Shown here one piece after another: positions 1 through 7,596 of a DNA stretch of 64,000 nt. Made by a program: the position numbers and the translations under genes. The notes under the pieces were generated by a model. It was not told the origin of the DNA and ran no database searches. It was given only the letters and a program-made list of their open reading frames with translations. Where the stretch lies: NCBI GenBank assembly GCA_004346645.1, contig SMDA01000005.1, forward strand, positions 1-64,000. Direction: 5' to 3'. Position 1 is the stretch's first letter; every line of letters starts with the position of its first letter. This stretch comes from Gulbenkiania mobilis. Lineage in GTDB: Bacteria > Pseudomonadota > Gammaproteobacteria > Burkholderiales > Chromobacteriaceae.

Positions 1-36
1 CTCCCTTGGGAGTGTGAAAGTAGGACACCGCCAGAC
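1..36 (+). rRNA. rrf: 5S ribosomal RNA, 3' end only
   Basis: The window opens inside a 5S rRNA. The segment reading GTGTGAAAGTAGGACACCGCC followed by AGAC matches the conserved 3' third of bacterial 5S rRNA (helix IV/V and the closing strand of helix I). A strong terminator follows directly, which places the end of an rRNA operon here. The exact 3' end (about 35-40) cannot be fixed without the 5' strand, which lies outside the window. Confidence 0.85.
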
Positions 37-45
37 CCCCATTAC

Positions 46-80
46 AGCGCCCTGACTTCCGTCAGGGCGCTTTGCTTTGT
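46..80 (+). terminator. Terminator of the rRNA operon
   Basis: An 11-bp perfect stem (46-56 with 61-71) closes a TTCC loop and is followed by a T-rich tail. It lies 10 nt after the 5S rRNA end and is a typical intrinsic rRNA operon terminator. Confidence 0.85.
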
Positions 81-836
81 TCACACAAAATCCAACCCCC
101 CACCCCCTTCGGACAACCTCATCCAATCAGATCGGATCCTCGCCAGCCTCTGCTTCCAGGCGGCGGCGTTCAGCACTGAAAAAGCGCTGGAACCCGCACC
201 CCCCATTCTGCACGGGCATTTTAGTGTCTTGGCCTATCTCCTTTAGCCAACCCTCCCATCTAATTGTTTTCTTTTATTTTTAGTGGGATGTCAGAGTGGC
301 TGGATGGTGACGGAAGTGGAGAGATGAGTGGTGTTGCGTGGGCGGAGGGGTTCGTGTAGGGCATGACGCTGCTGAATGAGGACTGGGCATTGCTGTTCGG
401 GGCGGAGGTGGGGCAGGAACTGCTGTATCCGATCCTACTGCTGGGCCTGGAGAAGGAAGCGATGACAGAAGGTCTGCAAGGCGCCAAGGCCACACCGGTA
501 CCCCGCCAAGAACTGCTGGGGGCGCTGGAACCGTCGGTGGAGGGGGAGGGGTAGCGGCGACGAGCAGGTCACAGGAGGGACACTCGTGCTTGGCTAGAGG
601 GCCTGCCAGGTAAGCTCATGAAAAGTATTTTCTGCGCAGCGCAGAACCTGGGCTTTCCGTGTGCAGCCGCCTTAAGACAGCTTTGCTTGCCCTTGAGGTA
701 GTGTCTTTCCTTGCCTGCTTGGCCTACCCTGCCATTTCGCATAGCATGACGCCTCCGCGCGTCTGTCCCGATATGATTGGCTGAGCCCACTTCGGTGGCT
801 GTTGACGGCTCATTCCATTGATAAGGAAGGTTTTCT
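81..836. other. Gene-poor region between 5S rRNA and the DUF808 gene
   Basis: About 750 bases without a gene I can support. One open frame (363-554, 63 codons, rich in Leu and Glu) has no recognisable domain and no clear ribosome binding site. The frames opposite it are Pro/Ser-rich and look like shadows of GC-rich DNA. The stretch around 255-285 is unusually AT-rich. No tRNA, IS end or repeat was seen. Confidence 0.4.
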
Positions 837-1751
837 ATGGCAGGTAGCAGTCTGTTGGCGCTAATCGACGACATCGCCACGCTTCTTGACGACATAGCCG
901 CTATGAGCAAGGTAGCCGCCAAGAAAACTGCAGGGGTGCTCGGCGATGACTTGGCGCTCAATGCGCAACAGGTGTCCGGGGTCAACGCGGACCGCGAGCT
1001 TCCGGTAGTGTGGGCGGTAGCGAAGGGTTCATTGCGCAACAAGCTGATTCTGGTGCCGGCGGCGCTGGCGATCAGTGCGCTACTGCCGCAGGCGGTGACG
1101 CCGCTGCTGATGGTGGGGGGCGTCTTTCTCTGTTTCGAAGGCTTCGAAAAGCTGGCGCACAAGTACCTGCATTCCCCCGCTGAGGACGCGGCGCGACATG
1201 CTGTAGAGCGGGAGGCTTTGGCGAACCCCGCTATTGATGTTGTCGCGCTGGAAAAAGAAAAGATCGAAGGGGCGATCCGGACGGACTTCATCCTCTCGGC
1301 AGAAATCATCGTTATTACGCTGGGGACGGTGAGCGATCAGCCTTTCCTGCAGCAGCTGACTGTGTTGGCGGTGATTGCACTGGTGATGACCATCGGGGTG
1401 TATGGTCTGGTGGCAGGGATCGTCAAGCTGGACGATGGCGGTCTGCTGCTGAGCCGCCAGCCGAGCCCTTTGGCCCAGAAGATGGGTCGCGCCATCCTCC
1501 GGGCCGCTCCGTGGCTGATGAAGACGCTATCGGTGGCGGGTACGGCTGCCATGTTCTTGGTGGGGGGCGGCATCCTCGTGCATGGGCTGCATCCTTTGGC
1601 TGAGACCTTGCATCATATTAGTGTAGCAAGCGGCCTGCAGGGGGTGGCTGAGGGGCTGCTCGATGCAGTGCTCAATGGGGTGACAGGTATCGTGGCAGGG
1701 GCCTTGGTGCTGGGGGTGGTAACGCTTTTCAACCGACTGCGCGGTAAGTAG
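837..1751 (+). CDS. yedI: DUF808 family inner-membrane protein (YedI-like)
   Basis: A 304-residue protein that matches the YedI/DUF808 family along its whole length. The N-terminus (SLLALIDDIATLLDDIAAMS) and the segments AAKKTAGVLGDDLALNAQQV and ELPVVWAVAKGS are nearly the same as E. coli YedI (about 305 aa). Several hydrophobic stretches follow (around residues 70-100, 160-200 and 235-300), so it is an integral inner-membrane protein. Its function is unknown. The ATG is preceded by AAGGAAGG at good spacing. The gene stands alone, followed by an uptake-like repeat and a terminator. Confidence 0.9.
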   Translation: MAGSSLLALIDDIATLLDDIAAMSKVAAKKTAGVLGDDLALNAQQVSGVNADRELPVVWAVAKGSLRNKLILVPAALAISALLPQAVTPLLMVGGVFLCFEGFEKLAHKYLHSPAEDAARHAVEREALANPAIDVVALEKEKIEGAIRTDFILSAEIIVITLGTVSDQPFLQQLTVLAVIALVMTIGVYGLVAGIVKLDDGGLLLSRQPSPLAQKMGRAILRAAPWLMKTLSVAGTAAMFLVGGGILVHGLHPLAETLHHISVASGLQGVAEGLLDAVLNGVTGIVAGALVLGVVTLFNRLRGK

Positions 1752-1761
1752 ATGCAGGGGC

Positions 1762-1770
1762 TTCGGCCAA
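1762..1770 (-). repeat. Uptake-like repeat, single copy after yedI
   Basis: One copy of the dispersed word GGTTGGCCGAAGC (read on the minus strand), 11 nt after the yedI stop. The 9-base core TTGGCCGAA occurs 38 times in the window, at these core starts (both strands): 1762, 3002, 3543, 5349, 7307, 8911, 9778, 12605, 13947, 15478, 17162, 17174, 17453, 18944, 21571, 22519, 24729, 27411, 30396, 31676, 34296, 34878, 36446, 36578, 38529, 38556, 41696, 44148, 46711, 46723, 52448, 54124, 55370, 58131, 58325, 60261, 61646, 63672. Confidence 0.85.
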
Positions 1771-1783
1771 CCCTGCAAAAAGA

Positions 1784-1808
1784 GAAACGCCCGTCAGACG
1801 GGCGTTTC
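1784..1808. terminator. Bidirectional terminator between yedI and the small minus-strand gene
   Basis: GAAACGCCCGTC and GACGGGCGTTTC form a 12-bp inverted repeat around one base, with A-rich and T-rich flanks. It can end both yedI and the convergent gene at 1832-2047. Confidence 0.75.
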
Positions 1809-1831
1809 CTGCATGAGGAGCAGTCACCGGC

Positions 1832-2047
1832 TCAATGGCGGCTGATGCGTACCTTGGTAAAGGACAGCGCAGCCAGGCCTGCCTGTTTTAGGTGACGCAT
1901 CACCTTTTCGGAAAGCTCATCCAGAGCCGGCATGTGATCGAAGCTGAGCGAGAGAAAGCCGGGGGTGCCATCCTTTTCCGAGAACACCTCGATCTGAGCA
2001 ATGTAGCGGGCGGCGGAAGCGGTACGGAGTGTAGACTGGAGTTGCAT
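1832..2047 (-). CDS. Small hypothetical protein (71 aa)
   Basis: A 71-residue soluble protein, start MQLQSTLRTASA, end FTKVRISRH. I chose the ATG at 2047 because AAGGAT lies just upstream; a longer frame would run into the start region of the divergent radical-SAM gene and has Arg-rich shadow-like sequence. No domain is recognised. The composition is normal for a folded protein (mixed hydrophobic and charged residues, a predicted helix at ALDELSEKVMRHLKQ). It is divergent from the radical-SAM gene, and both could share the gap at 2048-2255. Function unknown. Confidence 0.6.
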   Translation of the reverse strand: MQLQSTLRTASAARYIAQIEVFSEKDGTPGFLSLSFDHMPALDELSEKVMRHLKQAGLAALSFTKVRISRH

Positions 2048-2255
2048 GGCTTTATCCTTTTGGGATGACTGCGTGTTGGTAAAGGGTTGGGGCTGTTTTA
2101 ACCAACCGTTTGCAGTAATTAGAGCAACCGGCGTGCCTGCATGAGCGATAGGCGTGAGAAAAAGCGCAGTCATGGCTTTCTTGAGCGGCTTGGTACTTCG
2201 GCGCCGGCGTGGGACAATGCCCGCCTTTGCCCCGGCCCTGCCTGACCAAGACGCC

Positions 2256-4172
2256 ATGTCCGCTCTTACCGCACTGCGTGTGCTGTCGATCATCCCTCCG
2301 ATGACGCAGTTGAACACACCTTATCCTTCCACCGCTTACCTTACCGGCTTCCTGCGTGCGCAGGGCGTGGCAGCCATGCAGGAAGACCTGGCGCTCGCTC
2401 TGGTGCTGGAACTCTTCTCCACCCAGGGCCTGCCTGCCATCCATGTGCGGGCCGAGGCGATGCCGGCCCCCATGCGCAGTCCACAGCTGCAGCATTTCCT
2501 CGCATGCTATCCCCAATATCTGGCCACGGTGGACCGGGTGATCGCCTTCTTGCAGGGAAGGGACACCACCTTGGCACATCGCATCGCCAGCCGCGGCTTT
2601 CTGCCAGAGGGAGCGCGGTTTGCCGCGCTGGACAATTATGTCGATCCGGACGATCCCTATGGCGGCGACCCTCTAGCGTGGGCCTTCGGCGCGCTGGGAA
2701 CCTACGACCGGGCCCGCCATCTGGCCACGCTGTATCTCAATGATCTGGCTGATGTGCTGCGCGAGGCTGTGGACCCTCGCTTCGAATTTGTGCGCTATGC
2801 CGAGTCGCTGGCCATGGCCCAACCCACATTCGAGCCCTTGGCACAGGCCTTGACTGCCGTGCCCAGCCTGGTTGACGAAACGCTGGCCCGGTTGGTGGAG
2901 GCCAGTGTGACTCGCCATCGGCCGGACGTGTTGCTGCTCTCGGTGCCGTTTCCGGGTTCGGTCTATGCCGCCTTCCGGATCGCTCAGACCGTACGCCAGC
3001 GTTGGCCGAAGATACGCATCGTGCTCGGAGGCGGTTTCGTCAACACAGAGCTGCGCGAACTCAGGGAACCCAGGGTATTCGACTATTTCGACTTCATCAC
3101 CCTGGACGACGGCGAGCGGCCGCTGCTCGCCCTGCTGGATCATCTGGACGGCCGGCGAGCCGCCGGCTGCCTGGTCCGTACTTATGTGCGCGAGGAAGGG
3201 CAGGTACGCTATTACAACTGGCCCGAACCGGATGTGCCGTTTGCCGAGGTGGGTACTCCCACTTGGGACGGTCTGCCGATTGACCGTTACTTGTCATTAC
3301 TGGACATGCTCAACCCAATGCACCGGCTATGGAGCGATGGCCGCTGGAACAAGCTTACGGTGGCCCACGGCTGTTACTGGAAGAAGTGCAGCTTCTGTGA
3401 TGTTTCGCTTGATTACATCTCGCGTTACGAAACGGCATCTGCCGAACTCTTGGTCGACCGTATCGAGGCGGTCATCGCTGAGACTGGCCAGACAGGGTTC
3501 CATTTCGTGGACGAGGCCGCGCCGCCCAAGATGCTGAAGGCGTTGGCCGAAGAACTGCTGCGCCGCCGTGTCACCATTTCTTGGTGGGGTAACGTACGTT
3601 TCGAGAAATCCTTTACCCCCGAGCTGTGCCGATTGCTGGCTGAATCCGGTTGCATTGCCATCTCCGGCGGGCTGGAGGTGGCTTCAGACCGGCTGCTCAA
3701 GCTGATGAAAAAAGGGGTCTCCGTCGATCAGGTGGCCCGCGTCACACACGCCTTCACCGAGGCCGGCATCCTGGTGCATGCCTACCTCATGTACGGTTTT
3801 CCGACACAGACGGTGCAGGACACGGTCGATGCCTTGGAGTATGTGCGACAGTTGTTCGAAAACGGCTGTATCCAAAGCGGTTTCTTTCACCGTTTCGTCT
3901 GCACCGTACACTCGCCCGTAGGACAGGACCCGGCCGCTTACGGCGTGCAGCTTCGCCCCCTGCCGGACATTACTTTTGCCAAGAATGACGTGGGCTTCAT
4001 CGACCCCACTGGCACCGACCACGAAGCCATGGGCCGAGCCCTCAACAAAGCGCTCTACAACTACATGCATGGCATCGGTCTGGATCTGGATGTGCGACAG
4101 TGGTTCGACGTACGCGTCCCCAAACCACGGGTGGCACGTCAGTTCATTGTTCGTGCTTTACAGGCGCAGTAA
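2256..4172 (+). CDS. B12-binding-domain radical SAM protein
   Basis: About 638 residues. The N-terminal third looks like the region before, and including, a cobalamin-binding fold (PDVLLLSVPFPGSVYAAFRIA and IRIVLGGGFVNTELRELRE). The radical SAM domain follows, with HGCYWKKCSFCD as the cluster motif: four residues separate the first two cysteines (CX4CX2C) instead of the usual three. Downstream GGLEVASDRLLKLMKKGV and HAYLMYGFPTQT are typical of the Elp3/MiaB/NifB fold. Substrate unknown; a methyltransferase or related tailoring reaction is likely. I chose the ATG at 2256 because the family start resembles MSALTALRVLSIIPP; upstream in-frame starts at 2154 and 2217 exist. Two uptake-like words lie inside (3002, 3543). 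Confidence 0.8.
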   Translation: MSALTALRVLSIIPPMTQLNTPYPSTAYLTGFLRAQGVAAMQEDLALALVLELFSTQGLPAIHVRAEAMPAPMRSPQLQHFLACYPQYLATVDRVIAFLQGRDTTLAHRIASRGFLPEGARFAALDNYVDPDDPYGGDPLAWAFGALGTYDRARHLATLYLNDLADVLREAVDPRFEFVRYAESLAMAQPTFEPLAQALTAVPSLVDETLARLVEASVTRHRPDVLLLSVPFPGSVYAAFRIAQTVRQRWPKIRIVLGGGFVNTELRELREPRVFDYFDFITLDDGERPLLALLDHLDGRRAAGCLVRTYVREEGQVRYYNWPEPDVPFAEVGTPTWDGLPIDRYLSLLDMLNPMHRLWSDGRWNKLTVAHGCYWKKCSFCDVSLDYISRYETASAELLVDRIEAVIAETGQTGFHFVDEAAPPKMLKALAEELLRRRVTISWWGNVRFEKSFTPELCRLLAESGCIAISGGLEVASDRLLKLMKKGVSVDQVARVTHAFTEAGILVHAYLMYGFPTQTVQDTVDALEYVRQLFENGCIQSGFFHRFVCTVHSPVGQDPAAYGVQLRPLPDITFAKNDVGFIDPTGTDHEAMGRALNKALYNYMHGIGLDLDVRQWFDVRVPKPRVARQFIVRALQAQ

Positions 4173-5058
4173 GCAGGGGGCAATGGGCGTTGCAGACGCC
4201 GCATGGTAAAGCCCCGCCCTCAAGCAAATCAGCTTTCGGAGCGTTACCCGTCACTCTTGCCTCAGGTGGGCCTGTGGGAGTTGTTCCAGCAGATTTTCAT
4301 CTTCTTTAAGTGTTTAAGCGACGGCTCAGGTAGGCAGGGGCGCCTTTTATCGCCACAGCGCATGGGCCTTGGGCGGCGAGAGTCGGATGTGCATCCACCA
4401 CGAGCCCTTTCCGTGTTCCGGTAGCATCATTGGTGCGGCCCCCCCCTTGAGTCGACAGCGCTCATCAGCGAGCTACGGTGTTGATGGCCTTCAGCAGTTT
4501 CTGCAAGAGCCCGCTGGGAGGCCGATACAGTCTTGTGTACCTAGCCGAAAGAGCGTTTCCGTCGAACACGGTTGGTCTATTGGCAATTAGCCGTCAACGA
4601 ACTGCGTCCCCATCTTGCCGTGATGCTCTTGGAAACACGGTTATTGTCCAACGTGCTGTCCGAAAAGCAGGTCAGGGCCCATGCGTCTGCGAGCTTCCCG
4701 GATTCGATCGCTGCTTGGTTTCATGAAGCGACTGCAGCTTCACGCCGGGTTGGAGAAGCTGGATGGGTAAGTAAGGCGCGGAGCTTTCAGATGGGCAGCG
4801 TCAGCGTGTGGCAATTGCCCGTGTTCCCTTCAAGCGGTAAGCGGCCGAAAACGCCAATCTTAGAAGAAGCGCTCCACAATCGGGATCAGCAATCCGCCAA
4901 ATGTTTGGCCCTGTATACCACCCGGCTTGAGGTGAAGAGGAAAAGAGTCGTGATGCACGCTGACGTGGATGGCATGCTTTTTTTCCGCTTTTCCGCGTAA
5001 AGCGGCGGAGGGTGGGATAACAAAACGGGCCTTGCATCACTGCAAGGCCCGTGGATAT
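4173..5058. other. Gene-poor region before tRNA-Thr
   Basis: About 890 bases in which I find no supported gene. Open frames here (for example 4203-4424 and 4572-5000 on the plus strand) lack ribosome binding sites and recognisable domains and overlap one another. Base composition is more even than in flanking genes. It lies beside a tRNA gene, a common place for decayed integrated DNA, but I see no integrase fragment, terminal repeat or duplicated tRNA end. Confidence 0.4.
5020..5052 (-). terminator. Terminator of tRNA-Thr
   Basis: A 12-bp stem (5025-5036 with 5041-5052) closes a TCAC loop. On the minus strand it is followed by TTTTG, and it lies 6 nt beyond the encoded CCA of the tRNA. Confidence 0.8.
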
Positions 5059-5134
5059 TGGTGCCGGCGAAAGGAGTTGAACCCTCGACCTTCTGATTAC
5101 AAGTCAGCTGCTCTACCAACTGAGCTACGCCGGC
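5059..5134 (-). tRNA. thrT: tRNA-Thr (anticodon TGT)
   Basis: The minus strand gives a full cloverleaf of 76 nt. The acceptor GCCGGCG pairs with CGCCGGC, the D arm is GCTCAGTTGGTAGAGC, the anticodon stem is CTGAC/TCAG type with loop CTTGTAA, and the T arm contains GGTTCAA. The anticodon TGT reads ACA (threonine). The CCA end is encoded. The gene stands alone, with its own terminator. Confidence 0.95.
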
Positions 5135-5155
5135 GAAGAGAAGGCGATTATGCCC

Positions 5156-5731
5156 TCACTTGGCGGGCCGTGCAAGTTTGCGGGGCGTGGTGCCTTTCCC
5201 GGTCGGACGGGATTTCTTCGACATTCTGGGCGCTACGGCAGTCTTGCGGGCGGTAGCGGTACGCGCCTTGCTGTGCACGCTGGCAGGCTTCTTGCGAGCC
5301 AGCGGGGTGCGGGCCTTTGCACGGGTGGCCACGAGGCGTGCTCTCTGCTTGGCCGAAGGCTTGCGGGAGAGCGCTTTGCGCGACTTGAGCGAGCCCTGCT
5401 GACGTTTGTTGACCGACTGCGCTACCACGCTGCGCTTGCTGCTGCGCTGTTTGACTAGGGTGCGCCGCTTCTGGTGGCGACTGGCCGTGCTCTTGCGTGA
5501 AGACTTGTGCACCCGGGCGTGGCGCGGTGCGGCAGTAGCAGGGGTCACCATGGCAGGCCGTGCGGCAGGTCGGGCAGAAGGCCGCGCCTTGGGCGCCGGG
5601 GCAGCCTGGAAATCGCCCGGTAGGGGGGCATCTTCGGTTTCGGCACGGCTGGGCAGGGCGGTGAAGGCCATGCTGAGGGAAACAAGCATGGCAGTGAAGT
5701 ATTTCGGCATCATCGTGAGTGAATTCAGCAT
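5156..5731 (-). CDS. Secreted, very basic low-complexity protein (histone H1-like)
   Basis: About 191 residues. A signal peptide is visible (hydrophobic YFTAMLVSLSMAFTAL ending in PSRA before E). After a short acidic piece (ETEDAPLPGD) the rest is built almost only of Lys, Arg, Ala, Ser, Pro and Thr, in short AKA/ARK/SRK-type runs as in histone-H1-like or cell-wall-binding tails. No catalytic domain. Start uncertain: ATG at 5731 or 5713; neither has a good ribosome binding site. It could bind DNA, polyphosphate or envelope polymers outside the cytoplasm; this is inference. It is divergent from the binding-protein gene and contains an uptake-like word at 5349. Confidence 0.6.
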   Translation of the reverse strand: MLNSLTMMPKYFTAMLVSLSMAFTALPSRAETEDAPLPGDFQAAPAPKARPSARPAARPAMVTPATAAPRHARVHKSSRKSTASRHQKRRTLVKQRSSKRSVVAQSVNKRQQGSLKSRKALSRKPSAKQRARLVATRAKARTPLARKKPASVHSKARTATARKTAVAPRMSKKSRPTGKGTTPRKLARPAK

Positions 5732-5745
5732 GGGGGAACGCTGAA

Positions 5746-5774
5746 TTGTTGCTTGATAAAGGGGTTGGTATATT
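5746..5774 (+). promoter_or_regulatory. Predicted sigma-70 promoter of the amino-acid transporter operon
   Basis: TTGTTG (5746-5751) and TATATT (5769-5774) are separated by exactly 17 bases. A start near 5781 would give a leader of about 48 nt before the ATG at 5829, including a small hairpin (AGGTGG/CCACCT). Confidence 0.6.
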
Positions 5775-5828
5775 AGCACGCAGGTGGTCCTGCCACCTTA
5801 CATCTAACAATTGCTCAAGGAGTAGGGG

Positions 5829-6650
5829 ATGAAAGCTTCCAGAAGAACGCTGCTGGCCGGCATGCTGGTCTCGGTATTTGCCCTGTACGGCTGCGGCAAG
5901 CAGCAGTCCGAAACCCCGGCCGCTTCGGCTGAAGCCAGCGGTGCCGCACCGGCCGCGGCAGAAGCCCGCACCTATGTGGTGGGGACCGATGCAAGCTACG
6001 CCCCGTTCGAGTTCCAGAACGATAAGCAGGAAATCGTCGGCTTCGACGTGGAGGTGCTGACCGCTGCCGCGGCCAAGGGAGGCTTCAAGGTCCGCTTTGA
6101 GAACACCCCTTGGGAAGGGATTTTTGCCACCCTGGCCCAAGGCGACCGCGACCTGCTGGCGTCCGCGATCACGATCACCGACGAGCGCAAGCAGAGCATG
6201 GACTTCTCCGAGCCCTACTTTGAAGCCCGTCAGCTGATCGCCGTGGGCAAAGGCGTCACCGATGTGAAGACTTTCCAGGACCTCAAGAACAAGAAGGTAG
6301 CCGTTCAGACCGGTACCACTGGTGACGAGGTGGTGCAGAAGCTGCTGGGCAAGACCAACCCCAACATCAAGCGCTTCGAGAGCATGCCGCTGGCGCTCAA
6401 GGAACTGGAGAGCGGCGGCGTGGAAGCGGCCGTGGGTGATAACGGCGTGGTGAGCAACTATGTCCGCAACAACCCGCAGAACGGCATTGCCACGGTGGAG
6501 GACACCCAGAGCTTTGCGCCCGAGTACTACGGTTTCGCGGTGAAAAAGGGCAACAAGGAGATGCTGGACAAGATCAACGCTGGGCTGAAAGCTATCAAGG
6601 AAGACGGCACGTACGACGCCATCTACGGCAAGTACTTCGGCGCCAAGTAA
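5829..6650 (+). CDS. Amino-acid ABC transporter substrate-binding lipoprotein
   Basis: A 273-residue periplasmic binding protein of family 3 (polar/basic amino acids). The N-terminus has a lipoprotein signal with the lipobox LYGC, then a flexible Ala/Glu linker. The mature part begins YVVGTDASYAPFEF and has the family landmarks GFDVEVLTAAAAKGG, WEGIFATLAQGDRDLLASAITIT, DFSEPYFEARQLIAV and KKVAVQTGTTGDEV. AAGGAGTAGGGG precedes the ATG. The permease follows after 71 nt with a hairpin between them. Ligand class (Arg, His, Gln or cystine type) cannot be fixed by eye. Confidence 0.9.
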   Translation: MKASRRTLLAGMLVSVFALYGCGKQQSETPAASAEASGAAPAAAEARTYVVGTDASYAPFEFQNDKQEIVGFDVEVLTAAAAKGGFKVRFENTPWEGIFATLAQGDRDLLASAITITDERKQSMDFSEPYFEARQLIAVGKGVTDVKTFQDLKNKKVAVQTGTTGDEVVQKLLGKTNPNIKRFESMPLALKELESGGVEAAVGDNGVVSNYVRNNPQNGIATVEDTQSFAPEYYGFAVKKGNKEMLDKINAGLKAIKEDGTYDAIYGKYFGAK

Positions 6651-6677
6651 CACCGAAAAAACAATAACATAGCCCGT

Positions 6678-6700
6678 ACCCGGCCGCTTGGCGGCCGGGT
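6678..6700 (+). promoter_or_regulatory. Intercistronic hairpin between binding protein and permease
   Basis: A 10-bp perfect stem (ACCCGGCCGC/GCGGCCGGGT) with a TTG loop and no T-run. In such operons a hairpin here commonly protects the upstream message so that more binding protein than permease is made; that role is inferred from position. Confidence 0.6.
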
Positions 6701-6721
6701 GGGAGACCGGGGAGCTGGTTC

Positions 6722-7465
6722 ATGGATTTTCGCTGGGGAATGATTGCCGAGTATGCGCCGCTGTTCATCGACGGCGTGCAGATGACCCTGCTCATCACCG
6801 TGTTCGCGGTGGTGATGGGGACGCTGATCGGCCTGTTCATGGGCATGGCCCGTCTGGCGCAGGGGCGGTACGGCCTGTCGCGCTTCTTCCTGAGGTACTT
6901 CGTACGCCTGCCGGCGACGGCCTATGTCACCTTCTTTCGCGGTACGCCGCTATTCGTGCAGATACTTCTGGTGCATTTCGCGCTGATGCCCACACTGATC
7001 CATCCGACGGACGGGCTGGTCATCAGCGGGGACATGGCGCGCGAAATCCGGCAGAACTATGGTGCCTTCATTTCGGGTCTGCTGGCCCTGACACTCAACG
7101 CCGGGGCTTACATTACCGAGATTTTCCGCGCTGGTATCCAGTCCATCGACAAAGGGCAGATGGAGGCCGCTCGCTCGCTGGGTCTGACTTATGGCCAAGC
7201 CATGAAGCATGTAGTGGTGCCGCAGGCCTTTCGGCGCATGTTGCCCCCTCTGGGCAACGAGGCCATCATGCTCCTGAAGGACAGTTCGCTGGTGTCGGCC
7301 ATCGGCTTGGCCGAACTGGCCTTTGCCGCACGGACGGTAGCGGGGGTGTACTCGCGTTACTGGGAGCCGTATCTCACCATTTCCTTCCTGTACCTGGCCT
7401 TGACCATGCTGATGGCCTGGGGGGTGGCGTGGCTGGAAAAGCGCTACCAGATTGCCACGCGCTGA
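6722..7465 (+). CDS. Amino-acid ABC transporter permease
   Basis: A 247-residue inner-membrane permease of the HisM/GlnP family. The hydrophobic segments and the EAA loop (EAARSLGLTYGQAMKHVVVPQAFRRMLPPLGNE), which contacts the ATPase, are clear; FFRGTPLFVQ is a family signature. The ATG follows CCGGGGAGCTGGTTC. It is the second and last gene of the operon: a strong terminator and gyrA follow, so the ATP-binding subunit must be supplied from elsewhere. An uptake-like word lies at 7307. Confidence 0.9.
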   Translation: MDFRWGMIAEYAPLFIDGVQMTLLITVFAVVMGTLIGLFMGMARLAQGRYGLSRFFLRYFVRLPATAYVTFFRGTPLFVQILLVHFALMPTLIHPTDGLVISGDMAREIRQNYGAFISGLLALTLNAGAYITEIFRAGIQSIDKGQMEAARSLGLTYGQAMKHVVVPQAFRRMLPPLGNEAIMLLKDSSLVSAIGLAELAFAARTVAGVYSRYWEPYLTISFLYLALTMLMAWGVAWLEKRYQIATR

Positions 7466-7483
7466 AGCGGGTTCAACACGCAG

Positions 7484-7511
7484 AAGCCGGTCCTTCGGGG
7501 CCGGCTTTTTT
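7484..7511 (+). terminator. Terminator of the amino-acid transporter operon
   Basis: A 9-bp stem (AGCCGGTCC/GGGCCGGCT, one G-T pair) closes a UUCG tetraloop and is followed by a run of T. It lies 20 nt after the permease stop. Confidence 0.85.
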
Positions 7512-7552
7512 CATGCCAGCTGCCCGCCGGGAAGGGGTGCCAAGGGGTGAAA

Positions 7553-7563
7553 TATGATAAAAT
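7553..7563 (+). promoter_or_regulatory. Possible -10 region of the gyrA promoter
   Basis: TATGATAAAAT lies 34 nt before the gyrA start, offering two overlapping -10 hexamers (TATGAT or TAAAAT). No good -35 is seen at 16-18 nt. The assignment rests on position and the -10 match only. Confidence 0.35.
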
Positions 7564-7596
7564 CTCGCGATTCATCCGGAGAAAAATACGTTACCC

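Noticed and set aside
363..554. 63-codon open frame after the 5S rRNA
   Set aside because: No ribosome binding site at proper spacing, no recognised domain, and it lies in a stretch where several frames are open by chance.
4572..5000. 142-codon open frame before tRNA-Thr, considered as a transposase fragment
   Set aside because: No DDE or other transposase motif, no terminal inverted repeat and no ribosome binding site.
5148..6653. 501-codon minus-strand frame across the basic protein and binding-protein genes
   Set aside because: It crosses a divergent promoter region and two well-supported genes in other frames.
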